NCBI GenBank assembly: GCA_009885795.1
Contig: VFKA01000003.1
Location: forward strand, 112,609-176,608
Direction of reading: 5' to 3'
DNA length: 64,000 nt
DNA from: Rhodospirillales bacterium
GTDB taxonomy: Bacteria > Pseudomonadota > Alphaproteobacteria > Dongiales > Dongiaceae
Part shown: piece after piece, positions 44,466 through 53,597 of the stretch
Layout of the letters: each line of letters begins with the position of its first letter
Position numbering within the stretch: position 1 is the stretch's first letter
Translations under genes and position numbers: made by a program
Notes under the pieces: model-generated
Databases searched by the model: none
What the model was told of the DNA's origin: nothing
What the model saw: only the letters and a program-made list of their open reading frames with translations

Positions 44466-44580
44466 ACTCAAGCCGCCCTTCGAGACGCCGGCTCCTCAGG
44501 GCGAGGACTAATTTCTCCAAGTAACGACCTCGTCCCGAGGAGCGCCCGTGAGGGCGCGTCTCGAAGGATGAGGTCGCCGC
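44466..44580. repeat. Palindromic intergenic repeat (CTTCGAGACGC / CTCCTCAGG type)
   Basis: Contains CTTCGAGACGCCGGCTCCTC followed by AGGG-CGAGG and, after a 20-base spacer, an inverted unit ending CGTCTCGAAGGATGAGG. Related units are at 54491-54718. It fills the gap between pyrC and the EamA gene. Confidence 0.75.
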
Positions 44581-44602
44581 GCTCGAATCCGGAAACCCCC
44601 TG

Positions 44603-45469
44603 ATGCGCCCGCGCGACGTCGCCCTCGCCCTCTGCCCGCCTTTGATGTGGGGCTTCGCCTTCGTGCTGGCCAAGCCCGCGGCCGAGCACTTCCCACCGAT
44701 CTTCATGATGGCGATGGCCTACGGCCTGTGCGCGGTCTTCACGTTTCCGCTGCTGCGCGGGGCGAAGACGCCGATCTGGGCCATGATCGCCATCGGCACG
44801 CTGGGCGGCGCCATTCAGTCTTCGCTGTTGTTCATGGGCTTGCGCGACATGCCGGCCTCGACCGCCGTGGTCGTGCTGCAATCCCAGGTGCCGCTGGCGG
44901 TGGTGCTGTCCTCGCTGATGGGCGACGAGCGCCTGAGCCCGCGCCGGCTTCTCGGCATCGCGGTCGCGATCGGCGGCATCGTCGTCATCGCCGGCGCGCC
45001 CGACGCGGTGGGATCGTGGCTCGCCCTCTGGCTGGTCATCCTCGGCGGTCTCGCCTGGGCGGCGGCGCAGGCCATGATCCGCCACTTCGGCCGCGACCAG
45101 GGCCCGGCGGTGACGGCGTCGATCTCCATCGTCTCGGCGCCGCTCTGCCTCGCGGCGTCGTTCGTACTCGAGGACGGCTGGATGGAATCGATCGCCGGCG
45201 CCTATGCGATCGAATGGGCGTCCTTCGCCGGCCTCGTGCTGGGCGGCCTCTCCATCCCCTATTTCATCTGGTACGGGCTGCTGCGGCGGTTCCGCGTCGA
45301 CCAGGTGATGCCCTTCGTCCTGTTGATGCCGGTGGTGGGCGTCGCGGCGAGCGCCCTCTTCCTCGGCGAGCCCCTGGGCGTGGCGCAAGCAGTGGGCGGC
45401 GCCGTCGTCATCGCCGGCCTCGCCCTCGTCGTGCTGACCCCGGCCCGAGAGGCGCCCGCCGGTGCCTGA
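44603..45469 (+). CDS. EamA/DMT-family transporter
   Basis: 288 residues, about ten membrane helices in two EamA repeats (first near residues 8-135, second near 145-280), with the typical end-of-repeat SLLMGDERLSPRRLLGIAVA and SALFLGEPLGVAQAVGGAVV segments. Such proteins export amino acids or other small metabolites; the substrate cannot be deduced. Its end overlaps the plsY start by 8 bp. Confidence 0.88.
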   Translation: MRPRDVALALCPPLMWGFAFVLAKPAAEHFPPIFMMAMAYGLCAVFTFPLLRGAKTPIWAMIAIGTLGGAIQSSLLFMGLRDMPASTAVVVLQSQVPLAVVLSSLMGDERLSPRRLLGIAVAIGGIVVIAGAPDAVGSWLALWLVILGGLAWAAAQAMIRHFGRDQGPAVTASISIVSAPLCLAASFVLEDGWMESIAGAYAIEWASFAGLVLGGLSIPYFIWYGLLRRFRVDQVMPFVLLMPVVGVAASALFLGEPLGVAQAVGGAVVIAGLALVVLTPAREAPAGA

Positions 45470-46100
45470 CCTCTTGGGCGATATCGGCTTCACCTGGCCG
45501 TTCTACGCCGCGGCGCTGGCCGGCTATCTCCTGGGCGCGATCCCCTTCGGCCTGGTGCTGACCAAGGCCGCGGGCCTGGGCGACATCCGCAAGATGGGCT
45601 CGGGCAACATCGGTGCCACCAACGTGCTGAGGACCGGGAACCGGTGGCTCGCCGCCGCGACCCTGCTGCTCGACGGCGGCAAGGGCGCGGCCGCCGCGCT
45701 CATCGCCGGCCAGTGGGGGCCGGACATGGCGATCATGGCCGGCGCCGGCGCCTTCATCGGCCATCTCTATCCGGTCTGGATCGGCTTCAAGGGCGGCAAG
45801 GGCATGGCGACGGCGCTGGGCGTTCTCCTCGCTCTCGCATGGCCCGTGGGATTGGCCGCCTGCCTCGTCTGGGCGATGGTCTTCGCGGCCTTCCGCTATT
45901 CCTCGCTGGCCGCGCTCATGGCCATCGCCGCGGCGCCGTTCGCGGCATGGGCCTTCGCCCCGCGCGAGACGATCCAGTTCGCGGCTTTCCTCGCCATCCT
46001 CGTCTGGTGGAAGCACCGCGCGAATATTGCGCGCCTTCTCAAGGGCGAGGAGCCGAAGTCGAGCTTGGGCGGGGGTACGCCCCCCTCGCCCCGCCCTTAG
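45462..46100 (+). CDS. plsY: Glycerol-3-phosphate acyltransferase PlsY
   Basis: 212 residues with a GTG start. The three PlsY motifs are visible: GYLLGAIPFGLVLTKA, GSGNIGATNVLRTGNRW plus LDGGKGAAAALIA, and GFKGGKGMATALGVLLAL. It transfers acyl from acyl-phosphate to glycerol-3-phosphate at the inner membrane. The last ~10 residues (GGGTPPSPRP) are encoded by a palindromic repeat. Confidence 0.96.
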   Translation: MPDLLGDIGFTWPFYAAALAGYLLGAIPFGLVLTKAAGLGDIRKMGSGNIGATNVLRTGNRWLAAATLLLDGGKGAAAALIAGQWGPDMAIMAGAGAFIGHLYPVWIGFKGGKGMATALGVLLALAWPVGLAACLVWAMVFAAFRYSSLAALMAIAAAPFAAWAFAPRETIQFAAFLAILVWWKHRANIARLLKGEEPKSSLGGGTPPSPRP

Positions 46101-46124
46101 CGGGGAGAGGGCCGGGGTGAGGGG
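46078..46124. repeat. GC-rich palindrome spanning two gene ends
   Basis: CCCCTCGCCCC-GCCC-TTAG-CGGGG-AGAGGGCCGGGGTGAGGGG forms an imperfect hairpin of the same type as the element at 11503-11610. It encodes the C-termini of both plsY (+) and the mntA-like gene (-). Confidence 0.75.
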
Positions 46125-46450
46125 TTTGCGGCTGCGGCCGCCGAACCCGCCGCCTGCACCACGACGCACGCCTTGCCGATGATCTTACGGAATTCCTCGT
46201 CGATGCCGGCCCAATCCACCAAATCCACCTTGTAGGCAAGATCGGATTCGCTGAACGCCTCGCGCAGATCCGCCATCCGCGCCGAATCCAGCGGCGCTGC
46301 GGTCATGATCGCGAGGTCGAGGTCGGAGGTCCGCCGCGCCGTGCCGAGTACCCGCGAGCCGAAGGCCCGCACCTCGAACTCCGGGAGGTGCCGGCGCAGG
46401 ATTTCGCGTACGATCCGAAGATCGCGAGGGGCGAGGTCGAGCGCGGTCAC
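46097..46450 (-). CDS. MntA-type nucleotidyltransferase antitoxin
   Basis: 117 residues from GTG at 46450. The minimal nucleotidyltransferase motif GSRVLGTARRTSDLD matches GS-x10-DxD (Gly31-Ser32, Asp43, Asp45). In characterised pairs MntA AMPylates the HEPN toxin HepT and neutralises it. The start overlaps the HepT stop in a GTGA. The last ~10 residues come from the palindromic repeat at 46078. Confidence 0.85.
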   Translation of the reverse strand: MTALDLAPRDLRIVREILRRHLPEFEVRAFGSRVLGTARRTSDLDLAIMTAAPLDSARMADLREAFSESDLAYKVDLVDWAGIDEEFRKIIGKACVVVQAAGSAAAAANPSPRPSPR

Positions 46451-46869
46451 GGGTTCCGCTTCTTCAGTTGCTCCAGCACGAAATGCATGTCCCGCGCAAA
46501 AGGTTCGATGACGGTCAACACCTCCTCGGCCTTCGCCTCGTTGTAGGCGTGACTGGTGATGTTGCGCTTCTCCCGATAGAGCCAGAATGGCGGCGCCTCG
46601 CGGACCAGCCCAGCATCGGCCGCCGTGCGGATGAGATCGCGGAAGTTCAGCTCGCGCAAACCCGACGGCGCCGGCACAATCTGTTCGAGCTGGCGTAGGA
46701 TCATCTTGGTTCCCAGCTCGTAGGTGTATTCGAACGCCTGTATCGAAGCGGCGCGGAATTGCTTGCGGAGCTCGGGATCGTGTCCGCTGGCCTCGGAATG
46801 CAGGTATCGCAGGCTCGTCTCCAATTGCGCCAGCGCCTTTTCGAAGGCGGAGTAGCTGAGTGTTGTCAT
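46447..46869 (-). CDS. HepT-type HEPN ribonuclease toxin (HI0074 family)
   Basis: 140 residues from the ATG at 46869. An all-helical HI0074-like protein with the HEPN catalytic motif R-x4-H-x-Y at Arg102-His107-Tyr109 (EKRNITSHAYNEAKAEEVL). HepT proteins cleave tRNA until modified by the adjacent MntA. Older annotation calls this a nucleotidyltransferase substrate-binding protein. Upstream in-frame codons to 46992 show no family similarity. Confidence 0.85.
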   Translation of the reverse strand: MTTLSYSAFEKALAQLETSLRYLHSEASGHDPELRKQFRAASIQAFEYTYELGTKMILRQLEQIVPAPSGLRELNFRDLIRTAADAGLVREAPPFWLYREKRNITSHAYNEAKAEEVLTVIEPFARDMHFVLEQLKKRNP

Positions 46870-47325
46870 CGCTCGCACAATGCTCCCACGCCCGAATCTC
46901 TCGCGTACCGATCCACAGCATGGCTCGGTGCGAGGGGGTATTCCTATGACCCGCCTAGTGGGCATTGACCGCGAATTCGCATTCGATATCAAGCGTCGCC
47001 TATTTCTCGATTGACTTTGGTGGTTTAGTTCCTATGATGTTCTCTGTTTGCATTTTAGTTCTTTGACATCGTGAACATGGTCTTTGGGAAACGGCGCCCG
47101 CGCGGGAGAGCGGACGCCGAACGGTGAAGCCGTGGCGCCTGGGAAAATGGCCGTTTTCCGAGACGGCCTGCCGCCAAGAAAGTCTTCATGGGGTTGTTCC
47201 TCGAGAATTTAGAATCGCGCGCGGGCGTTTTTCTACGAATTACCATTTCAGAACAATTGGTTAGATCGTCAATCAGGACTGAATTGAACCTCCGATTTTT
47301 ACCCTGGGGTATATGTCCCGCTGAC
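46870..47325. other. Gene-free region upstream of the HepT-MntA pair
   Basis: About 450 bp, AT-richer than its surroundings at both ends. A GC-rich core near 47090-47145 contains GGCGCC at each end and an ACGG-TGAAG-CCGT hairpin, suggesting a folded RNA or degenerate repeat. TTTGACATCGTGAACAT near 47062 resembles a -35 region on the + strand. No convincing reading frame was found; a 99-codon minus-strand frame at 47055-47354 runs through the 47326-47361 repeat and is probably chance. Confidence 0.45.
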
Positions 47326-47361
47326 GGCCCTCGATGCTTCGGCAGGCTCAGCATGAGGGCC
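47326..47361. repeat. Palindromic repeat (GGCCCTC...GAGGGCC)
   Basis: GGCCCTCGATGCTTCGGCAG followed by GCTCAGCATGAGGGCC forms a hairpin. It is a relative of the 14988-15046 element and lies 9 bp after the mobA stop. Confidence 0.7.
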
Positions 47362-47369
47362 TTAAGCTC

Positions 47370-47999
47370 CTACCCCTTCCCCGCCATGAGTCTCTCCGCT
47401 TCCGCTAGATCCTCCGGGCGGTTAGCATTGAAGAACGGATCGACTCCCTCGGCCCCCGCCGCGAACGCCACCGTCGCCAGGCGGTACCGCGCGGTCCACG
47501 CATCCACCTTGCGGATACCCTCCTCTACCAGCGCCCGGCGCAACGCCGCCCGCAAGGCAACCGGCCACAACCCCGCCACCGGATGCGCCTGCCCTCCCGA
47601 CGAGGCAGTCGCCATGTCGGCCTCCCCCCGCGCCACCGGCGCCAACAGCCTCGCCGCCAGATCCAAGGGCAGGAACGGCGCGTCGGTCGGCGCACTGAGC
47701 ACATAGTCGATACCCGGCGCGTTCACCGCCGCCCAGTCGAGCCCGGCCAGCACGCCGGCCAACGGCCCGGCATATCCCTCGACCCCGTCCGCCACCACGG
47801 CAAGGCCGAAGCCGGCGAACCTCGCCGGGTCGCCATTGGCATTGAGGATGAGCCGCGCCACCTGCGGCCTCACGCGCTCGATGACATGCGCCAGCACCGG
47901 CCGCCCGGCCAACGGCCGCAGGCACTTGTCGCCCCCGCCCATGCGCCGCGACAGCCCGCCGGCCAAGAGCAGCCCAAGGACTACTTTCTCAGGACGCAT
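47370..47999 (-). CDS. mobA: Molybdenum cofactor guanylyltransferase MobA
   Basis: 209 residues. GTP-binding loop [20 protein letters not shown], then [15 protein letters not shown] and the metal-binding [12 protein letters not shown]. MobA attaches GMP to molybdopterin to give the MGD cofactor needed by the bis-MGD formate dehydrogenase in this window. Its start overlaps the fdhD end by 11 bp, so the two are co-transcribed. Confidence 0.93.
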   Translation of the reverse strand: MRPEKVVLGLLLAGGLSRRMGGGDKCLRPLAGRPVLAHVIERVRPQVARLILNANGDPARFAGFGLAVVADGVEGYAGPLAGVLAGLDWAAVNAPGIDYVLSAPTDAPFLPLDLAARLLAPVARGEADMATASSGGQAHPVAGLWPVALRAALRRALVEEGIRKVDAWTARYRLATVAFAAGAEGVDPFFNANRPEDLAEAERLMAGKG

Positions 48000-48879
48000 C
48001 CTCGGCCATGCTCGCCTTGCGCCGCTGGCGCGCCGGCTCCTCGATGGCGACGGTCTTGGGGTCGACGTCGAACACGATCCGCCCCTCGCCCGCGAGCGCC
48101 ACGAACCTTCTCCCCTTGGCCCGGCCGATGAGCGTCAGGTTGGCGCGCCGCGCCAGCTCCACGCCCCAGGCGGTGAAGCCCGAGCGCGAGATGAGGATCG
48201 GGATGCGCATCTGCACGGTCTTGATCACCATCTCGCTGGTGAGGCGCCCGGTGGTGTAGAATATCTTCCCCTCCGGCCCGATGCCGTTCCGGCGCATGTA
48301 GCCGGCGATCTTGTCGACGGCATTGTGGCGCCCCACGTCCTCCATGTAGATAAGCGCCCGGTCCTCCTGGGCTAAGACGCAGCCATGGATGGCGCCGGCC
48401 GCCAGATAGAGGCTGGGCGCCGTGTTGATCGCCTTCATCAGCGCGTAGAGCCACGAGGTCTTGAGCCTGGCTTGCGCGTCGAGCGCGATGGCGTCGAACT
48501 TCTCCATCACGTCGCCGAACACGGTCCCCTGCGCGCAGCCCGAAGTCAGCGTCTTCTTGCGCAGCTTCTTCTCATAGTTGGTGCGCCGCTTGGTGCGCAC
48601 CACGACGACGCCAAGCTCCGGGTCATGCTCCACCGCCGTCACCTCGTCGTCCTCGGCCAGCATGTTCTGGTTGGCGAGATACCCAATCGCCAGATACTCG
48701 GGGTAATCCCCGATCGTCATCATGGTGACGATCTCCTGGCCGTTGAGGAAAAGGGTGAGCGCCCGCTCCTCGACCACGGTGGCCTCGATCGGCCTTCCGG
48801 ACTCGTCGATGCCGGGCACGCGGCGCGTGAGAAGCGGGTCGTCCGGGTTGGGCGCGACCAGCAGAGAGGGCTTCGCCAT
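47989..48879 (-). CDS. fdhD: Formate dehydrogenase accessory sulfurtransferase FdhD
   Basis: 296 residues. Family blocks: [20 protein letters not shown] with [55 protein letters not shown] and [20 protein letters not shown]. FdhD passes sulfur to the FDH metal centre. The active loop is GCAQG (Cys115) with Gly where the E. coli CxxC motif has its second Cys. It is divergent from tupB, with only 60 bp between the starts. Confidence 0.94.
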   Translation of the reverse strand: MAKPSLLVAPNPDDPLLTRRVPGIDESGRPIEATVVEERALTLFLNGQEIVTMMTIGDYPEYLAIGYLANQNMLAEDDEVTAVEHDPELGVVVVRTKRRTNYEKKLRKKTLTSGCAQGTVFGDVMEKFDAIALDAQARLKTSWLYALMKAINTAPSLYLAAGAIHGCVLAQEDRALIYMEDVGRHNAVDKIAGYMRRNGIGPEGKIFYTTGRLTSEMVIKTVQMRIPILISRSGFTAWGVELARRANLTLIGRAKGRRFVALAGEGRIVFDVDPKTVAIEEPARQRRKASMAEDAS

Positions 48880-48939
48880 GAAGGCGATTGTACGGCATTA
48901 TCGGCCGCGACGCCTCATCCTGGTTAGCCCCCTTCCCCC

Positions 48940-49641
48940 ATGCACGACATCGCCGCCGCCTTCGCCACATCCTTCGGGCTGATCCTGACCCTGGACCAGG
49001 GCCTCGTCGAGATCGTCCTGCGCTCGCTCCAGGTCAGCCTGCTGGCGGTCGGGGCCGCGGCCATCGTCGGCCTGCCGCTCGGCGCCGCCGTGGCCTTGCT
49101 ACGCTTTCCCGGCCGGCGGGCGGTCGCCATCCTGCTGTCGTCGCTCATGGGCCTGCCGCCGGTGGTGGTCGGCCTCATCGTCTATCTGCTGCTGTCGCGC
49201 GCCGGGCCCTTGGGCGTGCTGGGGCTGCTGTTCACGCCCTCGGCCATGGTCGCGGCGCAATTCGTCCTCGTCACCCCCATCGTCGCCGCGCTCGCCCGCC
49301 AGGTCGTCGAGGATCTCTGGGCCGAGTACGAGGAGCAGCTGCGTTCGCTCGGCGCCGGCCCCCGCCGCGCCATCGCCACGCTCCTCTGGGACGGGCGGTT
49401 CAGCCTGATGACGGCGCTGCTCGCCGGCTTCGGCCGCGCCAGCGCCGAAGTGGGCGCGGTCATGATCGTCGGCGGCAACATCGACCACGTCACCCGCGTC
49501 ATGACCACGGCGATCGCTCTCGAAACCAGCAAGGGCGACCTGGCGCTGGCTCTGGGCCTCGGCCTCATCCTGATCGCGCTGTCGCTGCTGGTGAACGGCG
49601 CCGCCTTCGTCGTGCGCGACTTGGCGCGAAGCGGCGCATGA
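48940..49641 (+). CDS. tupB: Tungstate ABC transporter permease TupB
   Basis: 233 residues, five to six membrane helices with the permease EAA-type loop EEQLRSLGAGPRRAIATLLW and the GFGRASAEVGAVMIVGGNID block characteristic of the TupB branch. It forms the channel for tungstate (or molybdate) import with TupC and TupA. It is first in a tupB-tupC-tupA-moaA run. Confidence 0.92.
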   Translation: MHDIAAAFATSFGLILTLDQGLVEIVLRSLQVSLLAVGAAAIVGLPLGAAVALLRFPGRRAVAILLSSLMGLPPVVVGLIVYLLLSRAGPLGVLGLLFTPSAMVAAQFVLVTPIVAALARQVVEDLWAEYEEQLRSLGAGPRRAIATLLWDGRFSLMTALLAGFGRASAEVGAVMIVGGNIDHVTRVMTTAIALETSKGDLALALGLGLILIALSLLVNGAAFVVRDLARSGA

Positions 49642-50366
49642 CCATCGCCCCGGCCTCGATCCTGCCCTTGCGCCTCGATGGCGTGTGCTACGACGCCGGG
49701 GGTAAGCGCCTCGTCGATGGCGTGTCGCTCGCCTTTGCCGCCGGTCCGCGCACGCTCATCCTCGGGCCGAACGGCGCCGGCAAGAGCCTCCTGCTCCGCC
49801 TCGCTCATGGCCTGCTGGCGCCGACCGCGGGGCTTGTCCTTTGGCAAGGCCCGGATGCCCGCAACGCGGGCCGTCACCAGGCGATGGTGTTCCAGCGCCC
49901 GGTCATGCTGCGCCGCTCGGCCGCCGCCAACATCGACTACGCGCTTCGCCTGCGCGGCGTGCCCAGGGATTCGCGCCGGCCCCGCGTCGAGGAAGCGCTC
50001 GAGCGCGCCGGCCTCGAGCGCTTCGCGGGCACGCCGGCCCGCGCGCTCTCGATCGGCGAGCAGCAGCGCCTGGCGCTGGCGCGCGCCTGGGCGACCCTGC
50101 CGCAGGTCCTGTTCCTCGACGAGCCGACCGCCAGCCTCGATCCCGCCGCCACCTGGGCCGTGGAAGGCATCATCGACGCCATCCACCGCGCCGGCACCAA
50201 GATCGTCATGACCACCCATGACCTCGCCCAGGCGCGCCGGCTCGCCGACGACATCGTCTTCCTGAACCACGGCCGGGTCGTGGAACAGGGAACGGCGGAA
50301 CGCTTCTTCGCCTCGCCCAGGACACCCGAAGCGGCGGCGTTCATTGCCGGCACGCTGCGCTGGTGA
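49638..50366 (+). CDS. tupC: Tungstate ABC transporter ATP-binding protein TupC
   Basis: 242 residues. Walker A ILGPNGAGKSLLLRL, Q-loop MVFQRPVML, signature LSIGEQQRLALARA (Ile-Gly-Glu replacing the usual Gly-Gly-Gln), Walker B VLFLDEPTASLDP and switch His TTHD. It overlaps tupB by 4 bp and is followed by tupA after 31 bp. Confidence 0.93.
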   Translation: MTIAPASILPLRLDGVCYDAGGKRLVDGVSLAFAAGPRTLILGPNGAGKSLLLRLAHGLLAPTAGLVLWQGPDARNAGRHQAMVFQRPVMLRRSAAANIDYALRLRGVPRDSRRPRVEEALERAGLERFAGTPARALSIGEQQRLALARAWATLPQVLFLDEPTASLDPAATWAVEGIIDAIHRAGTKIVMTTHDLAQARRLADDIVFLNHGRVVEQGTAERFFASPRTPEAAAFIAGTLRW

Positions 50367-50397
50367 TACGCGATTGCCGATCGACCGGAGGAGCCCA

Positions 50398-51231
50398 ATG
50401 ATCTCGCGCCGTCTGTCGCTTCTCGCTCCGCTGTTTGTCGCGATCCTGATGGCCGGTCCCGGCCAGGCGCTGGAACGCGGCATCGTCGTCGCCTCGACCA
50501 CCTCGACGCAGGATTCAGGGCTGTTCGATCATCTGCTGCCGATCTTCACCGCCAGGACCGGGATCGAAGTTCGGGTGGTCGCCAGGGGCACCGGCCAGGC
50601 GATCAAGCTCGCCCAGAACGGCGATGCCGACGTCCTCTTCGTCCACGACACCGCCTCGGAAGAGAAGTTCGTGGCCGAAGGCTATGGGGTCAGGCGCTTC
50701 CCGGTCATGTACAACGACTTCATCATCGTCGGGCCGAAGGCGGACCCAGCGCAGATCGCCGGTCTCAAGGACAGCGTGGCGGCGCTGCAAAGTATCGCCG
50801 CGGCCAAGGCCCCCTTCGCCTCGCGCGGCGACGACAGCGGCACGCACAAAGCCGAACAGCGCCTGTGGAACGCGGCCGGAATCGACGCCAAGGCGGCGTC
50901 GGGAACTTGGTACCGAGAGACCGGCTCCGGCATGGGCCAGACTCTCAACCTCGCGGTCGGCATGGGCGCCTATGCGCTGAGCGACCGCGCGACATGGCTT
51001 GCCTTCAAGAACAAGGGCGATTTCGCCATTCTCGCCGAAGGCGACCGGCGGCTGTTCAATCAGTATGGGGTCATCCTGGTGAACCCGGAGAGGTTCGCGC
51101 ACGTGAAGGCGGCGGACGGCCAGGCCTTCGTGGATTGGCTGATCTCCCCGGAGGGCCAGCGGGCCATCGACGATTTCAATGTCGAGGGCCAGCAGGTATT
51201 CTTCGGCAACTACAAATCCGACCCCAGCTAG
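50398..51231 (+). CDS. tupA: Tungstate-binding periplasmic protein TupA
   Basis: 277 residues. Signal peptide ([18 protein letters not shown]) followed by the TupA hallmark [58 protein letters not shown] and [20 protein letters not shown]. It captures tungstate in the periplasm. The ATG at 50398 has GGAGGAG just upstream. An uncommon gene order puts it last (tupB-C-A). Confidence 0.94.
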   Translation: MISRRLSLLAPLFVAILMAGPGQALERGIVVASTTSTQDSGLFDHLLPIFTARTGIEVRVVARGTGQAIKLAQNGDADVLFVHDTASEEKFVAEGYGVRRFPVMYNDFIIVGPKADPAQIAGLKDSVAALQSIAAAKAPFASRGDDSGTHKAEQRLWNAAGIDAKAASGTWYRETGSGMGQTLNLAVGMGAYALSDRATWLAFKNKGDFAILAEGDRRLFNQYGVILVNPERFAHVKAADGQAFVDWLISPEGQRAIDDFNVEGQQVFFGNYKSDPS

Positions 51232-51271
51232 ACTTGTGACTCTCGGCGCCAATTGCTGTACTGATCTGGCC

Positions 51272-52261
51272 ATGCAAGACCCCTTCGGCCGCGCCATCAC
51301 CTATCTTCGCGTCTCGGTCACCGACCGCTGCGACTTCCGCTGCGTCTACTGCATGTCGGAGGACATGTCGTTCCTGCCCAAGGCCGAGCTGCTGACGCTG
51401 GAGGAACTCGACCGGGTCTGCGGCGCCTTCGTGCGCCTGGGCGTGCGCAAGCTGCGCATGACCGGCGGCGAGCCGCTGGTGCGCCGGAACGTGATGAGCC
51501 TGTTCCATAGCTTGTCGCGCCACCTGTCATCGGGCGCGCTCGACGAGCTGACCCTCACCACCAACGGCAGCCAGCTCGCCAAATACGCGGCCGAGCTCAA
51601 GGACATCGGCGTGCGCCGGGTCAACGTCTCGCTCGACACCCTCGACGCCACGAAATTCACCGCCATCACCCGCTGGGGCAAATTGGACAAGGTGCTGGAA
51701 GGCATCGCCGCCGCCAAGGCCGCCGGCCTCCACGTCAAGATCAACACCGTCGCCTTGAAGGGCGTCAACGACGGCGAGTTCGACCGCCTCATCGAATGGT
51801 GCGGCGGCGAGGGCATGGACCTCACCTTCATCGAGGTGATGCCCATGGGCGAAGTGGGCGAACAGCGCACCGACCAATACCTGCCGCTCTCGGCGGTGCG
51901 CGGGAACCTCATGCAACGCTGGACGCTCTCCGACCTGCCCGACCGCACCGGCGGGCCGGCGCGCTATGTGCGCGTGGGCGAGACCGGCGGGCGCCTCGGC
52001 TTCATCACCCCGCTTACCCATAATTTCTGCGAGAGCTGCAACCGCGTGCGCCTCACCTGCACCGGCACCCTCTACATGTGCCTCGGCCAGGAAGACGCCG
52101 CCGATCTGCGGGCACCCATCCGCAAGAGCGAGGCCGACGAGCTGTTGGACGCGGCGATCCGCGAAGCCATCTCGCGCAAGCCCAAGGGTCACGACTTCAT
52201 CATCGACCGCCGCCACGACCGCCCCGCCGTCGCCCGCCATATGAGCGTCACCGGCGGATAA
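51272..52261 (+). CDS. moaA: GTP 3',8-cyclase MoaA
   Basis: 329 residues. Radical-SAM cluster Cys20-x3-Cys24-x2-Cys27 ([14 protein letters not shown]), [31 protein letters not shown], and the second cluster [20 protein letters not shown]. It catalyses the first step of molybdopterin synthesis. It follows tupA by 40 bp, linking oxyanion uptake with cofactor synthesis. Confidence 0.97.
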   Translation: MQDPFGRAITYLRVSVTDRCDFRCVYCMSEDMSFLPKAELLTLEELDRVCGAFVRLGVRKLRMTGGEPLVRRNVMSLFHSLSRHLSSGALDELTLTTNGSQLAKYAAELKDIGVRRVNVSLDTLDATKFTAITRWGKLDKVLEGIAAAKAAGLHVKINTVALKGVNDGEFDRLIEWCGGEGMDLTFIEVMPMGEVGEQRTDQYLPLSAVRGNLMQRWTLSDLPDRTGGPARYVRVGETGGRLGFITPLTHNFCESCNRVRLTCTGTLYMCLGQEDAADLRAPIRKSEADELLDAAIREAISRKPKGHDFIIDRRHDRPAVARHMSVTGG

Positions 52262-52264
52262 CTC

Positions 52265-52753
52265 TCATTCGATGATGATCCGGTGGGCGAAGCTCTTGCC
52301 GTCGCTCACCGTCAGTTGCCGGAACCCCAAGAGCTTCAAGAGATCGAGGAACGTCGCCTCCTCCACCACCGCGTTCTCGCGCAGGAATGGCGTCAGGCGC
52401 GCGACCGCGGTCAGCGTCGCCAGCAGCGCCCGCATGCGGTAGAGCGTGTCGTAATAACCCTCGACCACGCTGACGATGATCATCTTGTCGCCCTCGTCGC
52501 CCTTGGCGAAGATGGCATAGGTCGGCGAATAGTCGGCGCCCAGGATCTGCTTGGTCATGCCGGTGACGAAACCGACGCGCCGCACCCGGCTCGTGTCCGG
52601 CAGCGTGTCGGCCTGCGACTCGTAAACCTCGGTGGTTTGCGGCGGCGGGTAATAGTAGCCGGCGTGGCGGTCGCCCTCGTCCCCGGTACTTTGCGCCCAG
52701 GCGAAGGCTGGGCCAAGCACCACCCCCAGCACCATCAAGGTTCGAACGAACAT
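52265..52753 (-). CDS. Secreted protein of unknown function
   Basis: 162 residues with a signal peptide ([20 protein letters not shown], cleavage after AWA-Q). The mature part has [52 protein letters not shown], and [16 protein letters not shown]. Homologues in alphaproteobacteria are often labelled as molybdopterin-guanine dinucleotide synthesis protein without evidence I know of. It is convergent with moaA, 3 bp apart. Confidence 0.7.
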   Translation of the reverse strand: MFVRTLMVLGVVLGPAFAWAQSTGDEGDRHAGYYYPPPQTTEVYESQADTLPDTSRVRRVGFVTGMTKQILGADYSPTYAIFAKGDEGDKMIIVSVVEGYYDTLYRMRALLATLTAVARLTPFLRENAVVEEATFLDLLKLLGFRQLTVSDGKSFAHRIIIE

Positions 52754-52789
52754 GGACTCGCCCCCCTCTCGAATTCACCGAGCGCCTTG

Positions 52790-52795
52790 GCTATA
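52790..52795 (+). promoter_or_regulatory. Possible -10 element for nadK
   Basis: TATACT, a good sigma-70 -10 hexamer, lies about 35 bp before the TTG start. A TTCACC about 17 bp upstream is a weak -35. If used, it rules out start codons before about 52800. Confidence 0.4.
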
Positions 52796-52829
52796 CTGCG
52801 TGAGCATCCGAAAATCGAGAGAACTCGCC

Positions 52830-53597
52830 TTGCCCCTGAAATCCTTTGCCCTGGTCGCGGCCGAGACCGACGAAGCGAAGGCCGCCCTGAAGCGGATCGA
52901 GTCGCGCTATGCCACCGTTTCGCCCGAACAAGCCGACATCATCGTGGCGCTGGGCGGCGACGGCTTCATGCTGGAGACGCTGCACCGTTTCCTCGACCGC
53001 GGCACGCCGATCTACGGCATGAATTGCGGCACCGTCGGCTTCCTCATGAACGCCTTCGGCGAGGACGGCCTGCCCCGGCGCCTCGAAGCCGCCCAGACCG
53101 TCCGGCTCCACCCCCTCGCCATGACGGCGCGCGACGTAACCGGCGCGGAGCATCGCGCGCTCGCCATCAACGAGGTCTCGCTGCTCCGCGAAACCCGCCA
53201 GGCGGCCAAGATCGCCATCAGGATCGACGGCGTCGTGCGCTTGGCCGAGCTCATCTGCGACGGCGTCCTGGTGGCGACGCCCGCCGGCAGCACCGCCTAC
53301 AATCTCTCGGCCTATGGCCCGATCCTGCCGATCGGCAGTGGCGTGCTGGCGCTCACCCCCATCAGCGCCTTTCGCCCGCGGCGCTGGCGCGGGGCGCTGT
53401 TGCCGCATACGGCCGAAGCGGTGTTCGAGATCCTCGAACACGCCAAGCGCCCGGTCAGCGCGGTTGCCGATTTCACCGAAATTCGCGACGTGGTCGAGGT
53501 GCGCGTGCGCGAGGAGCGCGGCGTCGCCCTCACGCTTCTCTTCGATCCCGAACACAATCTCGAGGAGCGGATCCTGCGCGAGCAGTTCCTGCCGTGA
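52830..53597 (+). CDS. nadK: NAD kinase
   Basis: About 255 residues from TTG at 52830. The GGDG motif ([20 protein letters not shown]), [12 protein letters not shown], the NE-x motif ([12 protein letters not shown]) and [20 protein letters not shown] are all present. It phosphorylates NAD to NADP. GTG at 52800 is an alternative start, but homologues begin near [10 protein letters not shown]. Its 3' end overlaps the convergent amidohydrolase gene by 68 bp. Confidence 0.93.
   Translation: MPLKSFALVAAETDEAKAALKRIESRYATVSPEQADIIVALGGDGFMLETLHRFLDRGTPIYGMNCGTVGFLMNAFGEDGLPRRLEAAQTVRLHPLAMTARDVTGAEHRALAINEVSLLRETRQAAKIAIRIDGVVRLAELICDGVLVATPAGSTAYNLSAYGPILPIGSGVLALTPISAFRPRRWRGALLPHTAEAVFEILEHAKRPVSAVADFTEIRDVVEVRVREERGVALTLLFDPEHNLEERILREQFLP

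Noticed and set aside
47055..47354. A 99-codon minus-strand frame
   Set aside because: It runs through a known palindromic repeat and has no family similarity or ribosome site.
51232..51271. Molybdenum cofactor riboswitch upstream of moaA
   Set aside because: Only 40 bp separate tupA from moaA, too short for the Moco RNA fold, and no conserved segment was seen.
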